Of a stretch of DNA of 64,000 nt, positions 38,802-47,532 are shown piece after piece. Under the pieces are notes generated by a model. It did no database searches. It was not told the DNA's origin and was given only the letters and a program-made list of their open reading frames with translations. Within the stretch, counting starts at the first letter, position 1. Each line of letters starts with the position of its first letter. Location: the NCBI RefSeq assembly GCF_014647975.1, contig NZ_BMQF01000008.1, positions 248,001 to 312,000 on the forward strand, read 5' to 3'. Origin of the DNA: Streptomyces fumigatiscleroticus. Its GTDB lineage: Bacteria > Actinomycetota > Actinomycetes > Streptomycetales > Streptomycetaceae. The position numbers were made by a program, and so were the translations under genes.

Positions 38802-40697
38802 TCAGCGGGTGCGGCTGTAGCGGACGGTGACGGCGCGCCGGTCGTCATCGGCGGTGGCCGTCCAGCCGCTGCCGGCGACCAGGACGCGCGAGAACCGGCC
38901 GCGCACCGAGCCCGCCCGGATCACCGTCACCTCACGGGCACCGGAGTGCCGGCCGTTCGTCTCCGGGGCCGGGACGACGAGGGTGCCGCCGAGCCAGGCC
39001 CGCCCGTCCACCGACAGCTCGCGGCCGGCGGCGAGCTCCAGGGTTCCGCCGTCGATCAGCAGTCCGCCGTCGATGCGCGCGTCCGAGGTGACGCGCAGGG
39101 TGCCGGCGCTCCGGACGGTGACGTCGCCCCGGCCCAGTGCCCGCCGGGAGCCGGCCACCAGGGTGCCGCCGGCGACGACGGTGCCGCCCCGATAGGCGTT
39201 CTCGCCGGTCAGGGTGAGGGTGCCGGTGCCGTTCAGGGTCAGGCCGCCGGTGCCGCCGATGTCGTTGCGCCAGGTGTCGGCCGCGGCGAGCCCGCCGTGC
39301 GCGGCGTCCAGGGCCACGGAGACCGTACCGTCGAAGGCGCCGTAGCCGTCGGCGGCGGTGTACAGGTCCAGCCGGCCCCACTGCTCGTAGCCGTCGAGCA
39401 GCGCATGCCCGGAGGGCAGGGCGGTGGTCCGCAGCACCTCGCGGCGCTGATCGGCCGTCAGATACGGCTGCCGCGTCTCCAGCAGTGACTCCGCGCCGGC
39501 CGGGACGGTGAACGGCAGGTCGGTACGGCCGCGCCGGGGCAGGCCGTAGGTGAGCCGGTGGGCGACGGCGGCGGCGGTGGCACGGCGGTCCGCGTACGGG
39601 TCCTGTCCGGCCGGGGAGGAGTGCGCGTACGCGAGCAGGCCGTCCGCGTCGGTGCGAAGCCGGGTGGTGAACCAGGTCAGCGCCTGGGCGCGGGCGGCGG
39701 CCTTCAGGCTCGCGTTGGCCGGGTCGTGAAGCGTCGCGGCGGCCAGGGCGGTGGCCAGGATACGGCCGCCGATGACGTCCACCGGGCTGTGCATGCCGGA
39801 GACGATCCGGGTGTGCGCGAGCCGCAGGGCGTGCGCCACCAGCTCCTGGAACCGCTCCGGCACCGCGTAGGCGTACGCGAGGGCGGCCAGGTGGAAGGCG
39901 TTGGTGTGTCCGCTGGGGAAGCCGCCGTCACTGGCCGGGTCGGTGCCGCGCTGGCGCAGCAGCTGCGGGGCGACGGTCACCCGGGAGTCGTAGACCGGGT
40001 AGCCGAGGGCGTCGACCGTGCCGGTGTCGACGACGACGCTGTTCTCGTTCATCCGCCACGGGCGCGGGTACTGGTAGGCCGCCTTGGACGGGTTGCCGGA
40101 AGCGTAGCTGCCGCGCAGGGTCTTCACCAGGGTGACCACGGTGCCGAGTTCGGAGTCCGTGGCACCGGCGCCGAGTGCCGATCCGGCCGGGGCGTCGGCG
40201 GGTACGGCATCGTCGATCGTGCTGTCCGGGGTCCCGTCGGGGGCGCTGGTGATGCCGGTGACGGCCTTTGCGCCGGCGTAGTAGTGGGCGGCCAGCGGGC
40301 CGAGTCCGGCGATCGCGCCGTAGGACTGGTCCTGGCGGTCGTGGAGGAAGGCGTCCTTCGCCTCGGCCTGGGTGCGCGAGCCGGTGATCCGGGCGCAGTA
40401 GCGCAGGTTGGCGCGGAGCAGCCCGTCGTCGAGGACGGTGCCGGTGTTCCAGGCGTCACCGGTCCGCCAGACCTTCGCGAAGCCGCTGAGGGCGCGGACC
40501 GCGGCGTTGCCCGAGGCGGTCAGGTCGGCGGTGGTGTTGGTCTTGTAGGCGTCGACGAAGGCGGCCGGGAGCGTGGCGGCGGCGGCGTGCTGCGGACCGG
40601 CCAGCAGGCCGAGACCGAGCGGGCTGATCGCGGCACCCGCGGTGGCGGTGGCCGTGCCGAGCAGGAAGCGGCGCCGGTTCAGGGTGGGCAGAGGCAT
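38802..40697 (-). CDS. Secreted PAP2-type phosphatase with autotransporter-type beta repeats
   Basis: A 631-residue Tat-exported protein: 'NRRRFLLGTATATAGAAI' is a twin-arginine signal. The PAP2 (acid phosphatase/haloperoxidase) motifs are 'GGFPSGHTNAFHLAALAYAY' and 'RIVSGMHSPVDVIGG', holding the two catalytic histidines; an upstream Lys/Arg motif is around 'YQYPRPWRMNEN'. After a middle helical region the last 160 residues turn to beta repeats, 'GTGTLTLTGENAYRGGTVVA' and 'GGTLVAGSRRALGRGDVTVR', the PATR pattern of autotransporter passengers. The fusion should give an extracellular phosphatase with a beta-helical stalk or sugar-binding tail. I took ATG 40697 because it starts the Tat signal. 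Confidence 0.88.
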   Translation of the reverse strand: MPLPTLNRRRFLLGTATATAGAAISPLGLGLLAGPQHAAAATLPAAFVDAYKTNTTADLTASGNAAVRALSGFAKVWRTGDAWNTGTVLDDGLLRANLRYCARITGSRTQAEAKDAFLHDRQDQSYGAIAGLGPLAAHYYAGAKAVTGITSAPDGTPDSTIDDAVPADAPAGSALGAGATDSELGTVVTLVKTLRGSYASGNPSKAAYQYPRPWRMNENSVVVDTGTVDALGYPVYDSRVTVAPQLLRQRGTDPASDGGFPSGHTNAFHLAALAYAYAVPERFQELVAHALRLAHTRIVSGMHSPVDVIGGRILATALAAATLHDPANASLKAAARAQALTWFTTRLRTDADGLLAYAHSSPAGQDPYADRRATAAAVAHRLTYGLPRRGRTDLPFTVPAGAESLLETRQPYLTADQRREVLRTTALPSGHALLDGYEQWGRLDLYTAADGYGAFDGTVSVALDAAHGGLAAADTWRNDIGGTGGLTLNGTGTLTLTGENAYRGGTVVAGGTLVAGSRRALGRGDVTVRSAGTLRVTSDARIDGGLLIDGGTLELAAGRELSVDGRAWLGGTLVVPAPETNGRHSGAREVTVIRAGSVRGRFSRVLVAGSGWTATADDDRRAVTVRYSRTR

Positions 40698-41104
40698 GGA
40701 GGGGCTTTCCGTACGGAGTGGGGCGGCGGGGACGACGGCGGGCGGGAGATGCGGCGTGGTGGGACGGGCCGCGGGCCACGCGCCGGCGGTCGGGACGCCC
40801 CGAGCGTCCGTGATCTTCACGCCCCGTCGGCCAACCTCGGTGGTGCGGGACATGAACACCCGGACACGTTCCGGTGACGGCGGCACGGCCCCCGTACGCG
40901 GCCCGGCGCCGATCCGGCGAAGAGTCCGTGAACCCTTCCGGAACGTACTCCTTCACGCCCCTCCGGACCGCCCTCGGACACACGCGTGATGCCGGGATTC
41001 GGCCCGCGACCCATGCCCCCGCGGCCCCATTGACCACTCCTCACCGCTTCCCTACGCTCCGGCCGACCTCTTCCGCCTGCCCCTTCCGTCTCTCTGGAGC
41101 GCAG
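40698..41104. other. Divergent intergenic region without a gene
   Basis: About 400 bases separate the phosphatase gene and the EEP-family gene. They must contain both promoters; I saw no clear palindrome and no protein-like frame. Confidence 0.5.
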
Positions 41105-42565
41105 ATGCCTCATGCCTTCCGCCGCGCCACAGTCCTGGCCGGTGCCGCCCTCGCACTCACCGCCGCCCTGACCTCCGCCACCGCCCTGACCTCCGCCACC
41201 GCCCTCGAAGCCCGCGCCGACAGCACAGCCGCCGACAGCACGGCCGCCGACAGCACGGCCGTCAACAGTACGGCCGCCGACAGCACGGCCGCCGACAATA
41301 CGACGGCCGGGATCACGGCCGCCGGGACCTTCGACGTGCTCAGCTACAACATCGCCGGTCTGCCGGAGATCATCTCCAGCGCCACCACCGACCGCACCAC
41401 CGCGACCCAGTCGATCGGCAGCCGCATCGGCGGCTACGAACTGGTCGATGTCCAGGAGGACTTCAACTACCACGCCGCCCTGTACTCCACGGACACCCAC
41501 CCGTACCGCACCGCGACCTCCGGCGGCGCGGGCATCGGCTCCGGCCTCAACACCGTCGCCTCCCTCCCCTGGGACACCGACGACTTCGAGCGCGTCACCT
41601 GGGACGACTGCAATCTCGACTCCGGTGACTGCCTCACCCCCAAGGGCTTCACCTTCCTGCGTCTGCGCATCGAGGAGGGCGCCTACATCGACGTCTACAA
41701 CCTGCACACCGACGCCGGCACCACCGACGGCGACCAGACGGCCCGTGCCGCCAACCTGGCCCAGCTCGGCGACTACATCGACAGCCACTCGGCCGGCAAC
41801 GCCGTGATCGTCGCGGGCGACACCAACACCCGCTACACCCGCGCCGCCGACACCATCGCCTCCTTCGCCGCCGACAACGGCCTGACCGACGCCTGGGTCC
41901 AAGTGGAGCGCGGGGGTCACGCCCCGGCGGCCGGCAGCGACGCGCTCCTGTGCGACGACGCGGCGGTGACGGACTCCTGCGAGGTCGTCGACAAGATCCT
42001 CTACCGGGGCAGCCGGCTGGTGAACCTGACCGCGACGGACTACCGCAACGTCAGCTCCGACTTCCTCGACCCGACCGGTGCGATGCTCTCCGACCACCAC
42101 CCGATCACCGCGACGATGGCCTGGGGCCTGAGCGACGACTACCGGCTCAGCGAGCAGTTCGGCGGCCCGCACGGCGACTTCGCCAACGACATCACCCGCG
42201 TTCCGGCCGGCGCCCGCGCCACCTCGCTGACCCTGCGCGCCGGCTCCCGCCTGGACGCCGTCTCCCTGACGCTCTTCGACGGCACCGTCCTGGCCCACGG
42301 CGGCACCGGCGGCACGGCCACGACGCTCACCCTCGGCTCCGGCGAGTACCTGACGTCCGCGACCTTCTGCCGCGGCCAGTACCAGAGCCACACACGTATC
42401 TTCTCCGCCTCGTTCACCACCAGCCTGGGCCGCACCCTGTCCGGCGGCACCACCACCTCCGACTGCACCACCCTCACCGCCCCTACCGGCCGCCAGATCG
42501 CCGGCTGGCACGGCCGCTTCGGCGACGAGATCGACAAGATCGGCCTCATCTACACCCGTCGCTGA
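41105..42565 (+). CDS. Secreted endonuclease/exonuclease/phosphatase (EEP) family protein with jacalin-like tail
   Basis: The 486-residue protein has a signal peptide, then a low-complexity segment made of repeated ADSTA units, then an EEP domain: 'TFDVLSYNIAGLPEIIS' (Asn), 'YELVDVQEDFNYHAALYSTD' (metal Glu), 'YIDVYNLHTDAGT' (His), 'AVIVAGDTNTRYT' (Asp-x-Asn) and 'MLSDHHPITATMAWG' (terminal His). This order fits sphingomyelinase-C-like phosphodiesterases and DNases. The last 130 residues, 'LSEQFGGPHGDFANDI' to 'IAGWHGRFGDEIDKIGLIY', are a jacalin-like lectin domain. It is secreted and may attack phospholipids or nucleic acids bound via sugars. GGAG precedes the ATG. Confidence 0.88.
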   Translation: MPHAFRRATVLAGAALALTAALTSATALTSATALEARADSTAADSTAADSTAVNSTAADSTAADNTTAGITAAGTFDVLSYNIAGLPEIISSATTDRTTATQSIGSRIGGYELVDVQEDFNYHAALYSTDTHPYRTATSGGAGIGSGLNTVASLPWDTDDFERVTWDDCNLDSGDCLTPKGFTFLRLRIEEGAYIDVYNLHTDAGTTDGDQTARAANLAQLGDYIDSHSAGNAVIVAGDTNTRYTRAADTIASFAADNGLTDAWVQVERGGHAPAAGSDALLCDDAAVTDSCEVVDKILYRGSRLVNLTATDYRNVSSDFLDPTGAMLSDHHPITATMAWGLSDDYRLSEQFGGPHGDFANDITRVPAGARATSLTLRAGSRLDAVSLTLFDGTVLAHGGTGGTATTLTLGSGEYLTSATFCRGQYQSHTRIFSASFTTSLGRTLSGGTTTSDCTTLTAPTGRQIAGWHGRFGDEIDKIGLIYTRR

Positions 42566-42625
42566 TACACCCGTCGCTGATACACCCGTCCCTGATACAC
42601 CCGTCCCTGATACACCCGTCGCTGC
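42551..42625 (+). repeat. Five copies of a 15-bp unit that includes the stop codon
   Basis: TACACCCGTCGCTGA (42551-42565: codons Y-T-R-R-stop) is repeated in tandem to 42625, with CGC/CCC variation and the last copy ending TGC. Each complete copy ends with an in-frame TGA, so the gene carries four stops in series. Confidence 0.9.
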
Positions 42626-42740
42626 CCCTGCCGCCTGTCCGGGGCGAGCCGTGCCGGGCGGTGCCGGGCGGGCGGCGCGGGGGCGGGTGGCGGTGCGGCG
42701 GGCCGCCGGGCTCAGGTCTTCGGTCCGCCGCCGGTTTCGC

Positions 42741-43340
42741 TCACCGCGGCGTCTCCTGCTCGACACCGGCGATGACCGCGGTCACGGTCCTGCGGACCGC
42801 TCCGGCCTCCGGCGGATTGCCCTGCCGGTCGGCGAACAGCATGTGTACGGCCCCGATCAGGGTGGGGGCGAGCGTGTCGACGTCGGCGTCCGCGGCGATA
42901 CGGCCGAGTGCGCGCTCGGCGGTGAGGTAGGAGGCGATCGCGTTAGCGGCGTCGGTCAGGATCGGGACGCCGGTGGGCCTGGCCCGGCGCAGCCGGGCAC
43001 GCAGGCCGTCCCGGGAGGTGACGAGGCTGACGATCGCCACCGCGGTCGGCCCGAAGAGGTCCGTCAGCGTGCGGGTGAGGTTGTCGGCGAGGGTGCCGGT
43101 TCCGACGGAGTCGTGCAGAGCGGCGGCCCGGCCGTCGAACCGGGCGATACGGTCCAGTACCAGCTCGGCGAGGAAGCCGTCGAAGTCGGCGAAGTGCCGG
43201 TGCAGGACGCCCTTGGCACAGCCTGCCTCCGCGGTGACCGCCCGGCTGGTCAGCGCGCTGGGGCCGTCCCGGAGCAGGACGCGCTCGGCGGCGTCGAACA
43301 GCTGGTCGCGCACGTCGCGGATGGCTACTCCTGTGGGCAC
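42741..43340 (-). CDS. TetR-family transcriptional regulator
   Basis: This 199-residue regulator has the HTH 'QLFDAAERVLLRDGPSALTS' and 'RAVTAEAGCAKGVLHRHFAD' with 'FDGFLAELVLDRIARF', then helices with 'AAADVDTLAPTLIGAVH'-like dimer features and 'MLFADRQGNPP'. I took the GTG at 43340, which has GGAG nine bases upstream. It is divergent from a methyltransferase gene, and a perfect 20-bp palindrome lies between them. It most likely represses both genes. Confidence 0.88.
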   Translation of the reverse strand: MPTGVAIRDVRDQLFDAAERVLLRDGPSALTSRAVTAEAGCAKGVLHRHFADFDGFLAELVLDRIARFDGRAAALHDSVGTGTLADNLTRTLTDLFGPTAVAIVSLVTSRDGLRARLRRARPTGVPILTDAANAIASYLTAERALGRIAADADVDTLAPTLIGAVHMLFADRQGNPPEAGAVRRTVTAVIAGVEQETPR

Positions 43341-43383
43341 CGCGCAGCTCCTTCCCTCGTGTTCCTCAATACATGCCATTGAC

Positions 43384-43403
43384 GAGTGGGCGATCGCCCA
43401 CTC
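43384..43403. promoter_or_regulatory. Perfect 20-bp palindrome, probable TetR operator
   Basis: GAGTGGGCGATCGCCCACTC is its own reverse complement. It lies between the divergent TetR (43340) and methyltransferase (43415) starts and directly next to a CATAGT box at 43402-43407, so a bound repressor would block RNA polymerase. Confidence 0.85.
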
Positions 43404-43414
43404 ATAGTGGGCGC

Positions 43415-44269
43415 ATGCCCACTTTACCGCCGCCGGATCCGGCTCCACACTCCGAACGCGCACCCCATCAACTCCGAGAGACAGCGGAGTCGTTCGGCTC
43501 GGACGCCGAACGCTACGACCGGGCCCGGCCCCGCTATCCCCAGGCCCTGATCGACCGGATCGTCGCCGCCGGGCCCGGTCCGGACGTCCTCGACGTCGGC
43601 TGCGGCACCGGCATCGCGGCCCGTCAGTTCCAGGCGGCCGGCTGCCGGGTGCTGGGCGTCGACGTCGACGCCCGGATGGCCGAGCTGGCGCGACAGCACG
43701 GAACCGACGTCGAGGTGGCCTCGTTCGAGGCCTGGGACCCGGCCGGCCGGACGTTCGACGCCGTGGTCTCCGCACAGGCCTGGCACTGGGTGGACCCGGT
43801 CGCCGGAGCCGCCAAGGCAGCACGGACACTGCGCCCCCGCGGTCTGCTGGCCCTGTTCTGGAACGCGGGCCGGCCCGTACCCGACATGGCGGAGGCCTTC
43901 GCCGAGATCTACCGCCGGGTGCTGCCCGACTCGCTCTTCGCCCGCTTGTCGGTGGCGCAGACCGCGGACCCGTACGGGCCGCTGTGCGTCAAGGCAGCCG
44001 ACGGGATACGGAAGGCGGGCGCCTTCACCGCCTCCGAACGGTGGCGCTTCGACTGGGAGCACACCTACACACGGGACGAGTGGCTGGACCAGCTGCCCAC
44101 CCAGGGCGCCTTCACCCGGCTCCCGCGAGCCGAGCTCGAAGAAGTGCTGTCGGGCGTCGGCGCCGCCATCGACGCGGCAGGAGGCAGTCTGAGGATGCAC
44201 TACGCGACGGTGGCGGTGACCGCGAAGCGAACCGATACGGCCTGCTCGCCAGATCGCTTGATCGTTTGA
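43415..44269 (+). CDS. Class I SAM-dependent methyltransferase
   Basis: This 284-residue enzyme has motif I 'VLDVGCGTGIAARQFQAAGC' near residues 57-76, the acidic motif II 'VLGVDVDARMAELARQHG', 'FDAVVSAQAWHWVDPVAG' (the typical AqAwHWvd of this methyltransferase-11 subfamily) and 'TLRPRGLLALFWN'. The start ATG at 43415 lies seven bases behind a CATAGT box, so the message may be leaderless. It is divergent from TetR over the palindrome. The acceptor may be a small molecule sensed by the regulator; methylation could be a detoxification step. Confidence 0.88.
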   Translation: MPTLPPPDPAPHSERAPHQLRETAESFGSDAERYDRARPRYPQALIDRIVAAGPGPDVLDVGCGTGIAARQFQAAGCRVLGVDVDARMAELARQHGTDVEVASFEAWDPAGRTFDAVVSAQAWHWVDPVAGAAKAARTLRPRGLLALFWNAGRPVPDMAEAFAEIYRRVLPDSLFARLSVAQTADPYGPLCVKAADGIRKAGAFTASERWRFDWEHTYTRDEWLDQLPTQGAFTRLPRAELEEVLSGVGAAIDAAGGSLRMHYATVAVTAKRTDTACSPDRLIV

Positions 44270-44309
44270 TCGCCTGATCGTGTGCGGACCGAGGGTGGGC
44301 CGGCCCCGG

Positions 44310-45239
44310 TCAGCCGGACAGTGCGGTCCCCTTCGTGGGACCGGGACCGGGACCGGGACCGGGTGGAGCGTACGGCTCGCGCGGTCCGCGCCGCCTGTGC
44401 CGGCGGGCGCGGGTCAGCAGGCCGTGCCGCGGCGCCAGGCACCAGGTGAGGACGAACAGCGCGGTCAGCACGGAGACGATGGAGCCGCCGGCGGCCAGGT
44501 CGTAGGCGTACGACACGTACAGCCCGGCCAGCGCGCCCGCGCCGCCGAACGCCGAGGCGAGCAGGGTCGTCGCCCACAGTCGTTCGGTGAGCATCCGGGC
44601 CGCCGCGGCCGGGGTGATGAGCAGGGAGAGCACCAGGACGTTGCCGACCGCCTCCAGGGACAGCACGATCGTCGCGGTCACGACCGTGTAGAGGACCAGG
44701 TCGAGACGGAGGACGGGAAGTCCGGCCGCGCGGGCGGTCTCGCGGTCGAGGCTGACGGCGACCAGCTCCTTGCTCAGCAGCAGGACGACGGCCACCAGGA
44801 CCGCGCCGGCCGCCGCCGCCGTCCACACGTCCTCCGGACCGACCGCGAGGACCTGCCCGAACAGGAACGAGGACAGGTCGGTGGACCAGCTGTCCTGCGT
44901 GGACACCAGCACGATGCCGAGCCCGAACGCGCAGGAGAAGAAGACGCCGATGACGGTGTCCTCCTTCAGCCGGCGGTTCTGCGAGACGAGCGCGATGAGG
45001 AGGGAGGTGGTCAGGCCCGCCAGCGCCCCGCCGAGGAGCAGATTGCCCTGGACGGCGTAGGCGAGGGCGACACCGGGGAACGCCGAGTGGGACACGGCCT
45101 CGCCGATGAACGCCATGCCGCGCAGGACGACGTACACGCCGACGACCCCGCACACCAGCCCGGTGATCACGGCGACGGCGAACGCCCGGCGCATGAAGGG
45201 CAGGTGCCAGGGATCGGTGAGGAACTCCACGACCGTCAC
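44310..45239 (-). CDS. Metal ABC transporter permease (anchored-repeat type)
   Basis: This 309-residue membrane protein of the ZnuB/MntB family has eight to nine helices, starting 'WHLPFMRRAFAVAVITGLVC', with 'GVYVVLRGMAFIGEAVSHSA', 'LLGGALAGLTTSLLIALVSQ', 'EDTVIGVFFSCAFGLGIVLV' and 'NVLVLSLLITPAAAARMLTE'. The GTG at 45239 overlaps the ATPase stop (GTGA). A Pro/Gly-rich tail 'PPGPGPGPGP' ends it. It forms the channel for zinc or manganese, working with the ATPase, the metal-binding lipoprotein and the repeat-bearing wall proteins of this locus. Confidence 0.92.
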   Translation of the reverse strand: MTVVEFLTDPWHLPFMRRAFAVAVITGLVCGVVGVYVVLRGMAFIGEAVSHSAFPGVALAYAVQGNLLLGGALAGLTTSLLIALVSQNRRLKEDTVIGVFFSCAFGLGIVLVSTQDSWSTDLSSFLFGQVLAVGPEDVWTAAAAGAVLVAVVLLLSKELVAVSLDRETARAAGLPVLRLDLVLYTVVTATIVLSLEAVGNVLVLSLLITPAAAARMLTERLWATTLLASAFGGAGALAGLYVSYAYDLAAGGSIVSVLTALFVLTWCLAPRHGLLTRARRHRRRGPREPYAPPGPGPGPGPTKGTALSG

Positions 45240-45976
45240 GCGGTGACCCCGATCGCCGTGTCCAGACCGAAGGCGCGCAGCATCTGCGCGGGATCGGCCA
45301 GCAGCCCGGGGCCGCCCTCGGCGACGACGGTGCGGTTGAGCAGCGCCACACGTGTGCAGGTGCGCGCGGCGGCCGCCAGATCGTGGGTGGTCATCAGCAG
45401 GCCCTTGCCCTCGGCGGCCAGCCGGCCGAAGAGATCGTTGAGCAGTTCCTGCGTAGGCACGTCCACGCCGGTGAACGGCTCGTCCAGCAGCAGCAGTCCG
45501 GGGTCGCTCGCGAGCGCCCGGGCCACCAGCACCCGCTGCCGCTGCCCGCCCGACAGTTCCCCGACGGGGCGTCGGCGCAGCTCGGCGAGGCCCACCCGTT
45601 CCAGCGCCTCCTCCGCCGCCGCCCGGTCGGCCGCCCCCGCGCGGCGCAGCCAGCCGATCGAGCGGGTGCGGCCGGACAGCACCGCCCCCGAGACGTCGAC
45701 GGGGAAGTCCCAGGCGAACTCGTGGCGTTGCGGCACGTATCCGACGAGGTGCCGGGCGCGGCCGGCGGGCAGGCCGCCGATCAGTACGTCGCCGCCCGCG
45801 AGCGGCACCAGCCCGAGCACGGCGCGCAGCACCGTGGTCTTGCCCGCACCGTTCGGGCCGAGCAGGCCCAGCAGTTCGCCCCCGCGCACGGTGAGGCAGG
45901 TGTCCTGGACGGCCGTCCGGCCACCGAGGACGACCCGCACGTCCCGGACTTGGAGGAGTGGCTCGGCAGTGTTCAC
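45236..45976 (-). CDS. Metal ABC transporter ATPase (anchored-repeat type)
   Basis: The 246-residue ATPase has Walker A 'GLLGPNGAGKTTVLRAVLGL', the Q-loop 'YVPQRHEFAWDFPV', the signature 'LSGGQRQRVLVARALA', Walker B 'LLLLDEPFTGVD' and the H-loop 'MTTHDLAAA'. The His-Glu-Phe-Ala-Trp-Asp segment behind the Q-loop is common in Zn/Mn importers. Its ATG overlaps the stop of the wall protein, and its stop overlaps the permease start. It powers the metal importer encoded in this operon. Confidence 0.93.
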   Translation of the reverse strand: MNTAEPLLQVRDVRVVLGGRTAVQDTCLTVRGGELLGLLGPNGAGKTTVLRAVLGLVPLAGGDVLIGGLPAGRARHLVGYVPQRHEFAWDFPVDVSGAVLSGRTRSIGWLRRAGAADRAAAEEALERVGLAELRRRPVGELSGGQRQRVLVARALASDPGLLLLDEPFTGVDVPTQELLNDLFGRLAAEGKGLLMTTHDLAAAARTCTRVALLNRTVVAEGGPGLLADPAQMLRAFGLDTAIGVTA

Positions 45977-47532
45977 GCGGAGGTCCTCCCGGCGGTGCGG
46001 CCACGCCTGCGGACGACGGTGACCAGGGCCGTTCCGAGTACGGCGAGCGCGGTCGCGCCTGTGCCCATCAGTACGGCGTTCCCGGCACCGGTCGAGGCCA
46101 TGGAGCCGTCCTTGTCCGCGGTCCCGACATCGGTCCCGTTCCCGTTCCCGGTTCCGTCCGGGGACCCGTCGGCCGTCGTCACGTCGTCCGCTCCTTCGTC
46201 GCCACCGGCTCCCTTCGCCGCGTCCGTCCCGGACGAGGAGCCGCTGCCCGAGCCGTCACCGGGTTCGACGGCTCCCGGGTCCTCGTCGCCCACCACGAAC
46301 GCCACGGTCTCGGTGTCGCTCACCTCCGTCCCGTCGGCCAGCTTTCCGCTCATCCTGAACGTCAACCGGTAGGTGCCCTCCTCGGTGAACGCCCAGCCGC
46401 CGTGCGCATGGGTGTTGGCCGGGACGTCGAAGGAGTCCGGTACTCCGTCCTTGCTGTTGAACAGCACGTTCGCGCCGGACATGGCGTCGTAGGTGTAGAG
46501 CGCGAAGGCGCCCGGTCCCTCGGCGCGGGTCAGTGCGAAGGCCACACCGCCCTTCGTGGCCCCGGCCTCGATGTTGTCGGTGGACCAGCCGGGCCACAGC
46601 AGTCCGTCCTGCTGCACCTGGTCGAGCAGCCATACCGGGTCGCCGGCGTCGCCGAGGAAGGCGAACTCGTCGCCCTCCGGGAGGGTGTTCCTCGCGGCGG
46701 GTGCGACGTGCAGGACGACGGAGGAGGGCTCGCGCCAGGTGGTCTCTCCGGCGGTTGTGCCGTCCTTGATGTGGATCTGCATCCGGTCGTCGACGATCCG
46801 TGCGGCGATGTCGATATGGCCTTCATCGAGGACCTTCGGTGCCGAGACGACATCGGTGCCGGCGGCGGCCGGGGCGGAGAGGACCGCCGTGCCGGTCGTC
46901 GCGGCGAGGTACCGTTCCCCGGACGTCGGCTCGGTGGCGGACTGCGCGGACTGCGCGGACTGCGCGGACTGCGCGGACTGTACGGGCTGCGCGGACTGCG
47001 CGGACTGCGCGGACTGCGCGGACTGCGCGGACTGCGCGGGCTGTACGGGCTGTACGGGCTGTACGGGCTGTATGGGCTGTATGGATGGTGCGGGCTGTAT
47101 GGATGGTGCGGGCTGTGCGGGATCCGGTTCGGCGGATGCGTCGTTCGCCTCTTCCGCCCCTTCAGTTCCCTCCGTCTCCTCAGCCGCCTCCGTTCCCTTC
47201 TGGATCATGTCTACTCCCGTGACGGCCCGTTCCCCGGCCGACACAGTGCAGGCGGCCCGGTACGTCCCCTCGGCCGTGAACACCCAGCGGGCGAAGCCCG
47301 CCTGCTCCACCAGGAGCTCGTACTCGTCGGGCAGTGCGGCCGCGCTGTCGGGCGACAGCGACTCCTGCTCATCGCCGTCGGCCTTCGCGGCGTACACCGC
47401 GTGGGCGCCCGGTCCGCAGTCCGTACCGGTACCGCCGTCGTCGGCCACCGCGACGCCGCTTCCCGTGAGCGCGGTCACGAACGCCGCCGCCACCGCGACG
47501 CGCTCCGGGCGCAACCTCGGCCTGCGTGTCAT
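45973..47532 (-). CDS. Sortase-anchored surface protein with choice-of-anchor M repeat
   Basis: This 519-residue protein has a signal peptide, a first short repeat ('ELLVEQAGFARWVFTAEGTY'), a long low-complexity linker of Gln-Ser-Ala and Gln-Pro-Val triplets (about residues 157-200), one full anchored-repeat domain ('DEGHIDIAARIVDDRMQIHI' to 'AFTEEGTYRLTFRMSG', with 'HAHGGWAF'), and a C-terminal sorting signal 'SMASTGAG' followed by a membrane helix and 'RRRGR'. The ASTG box fits class E sortases of Streptomyces (LAxTG). His residues in HAHGGW could bind Zn. The gene overlaps both neighbours by one to four bases and is one unit with the transporter. Confidence 0.88.
   Translation of the reverse strand: MTRRPRLRPERVAVAAAFVTALTGSGVAVADDGGTGTDCGPGAHAVYAAKADGDEQESLSPDSAAALPDEYELLVEQAGFARWVFTAEGTYRAACTVSAGERAVTGVDMIQKGTEAAEETEGTEGAEEANDASAEPDPAQPAPSIQPAPSIQPIQPVQPVQPVQPAQSAQSAQSAQSAQSAQPVQSAQSAQSAQSAQSATEPTSGERYLAATTGTAVLSAPAAAGTDVVSAPKVLDEGHIDIAARIVDDRMQIHIKDGTTAGETTWREPSSVVLHVAPAARNTLPEGDEFAFLGDAGDPVWLLDQVQQDGLLWPGWSTDNIEAGATKGGVAFALTRAEGPGAFALYTYDAMSGANVLFNSKDGVPDSFDVPANTHAHGGWAFTEEGTYRLTFRMSGKLADGTEVSDTETVAFVVGDEDPGAVEPGDGSGSGSSSGTDAAKGAGGDEGADDVTTADGSPDGTGNGNGTDVGTADKDGSMASTGAGNAVLMGTGATALAVLGTALVTVVRRRGRTAGRTSA
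46939..47060. repeat. 9-bp tandem repeat coding Gln-Ser-Ala
   Basis: GACTGCGCG units (minus strand: CAG-TCC/GCC-type codons) repeat in about twelve copies, broken by two Gln-Pro-Val triplets. The unit is a multiple of three, so length changes leave the frame intact. Confidence 0.85.
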
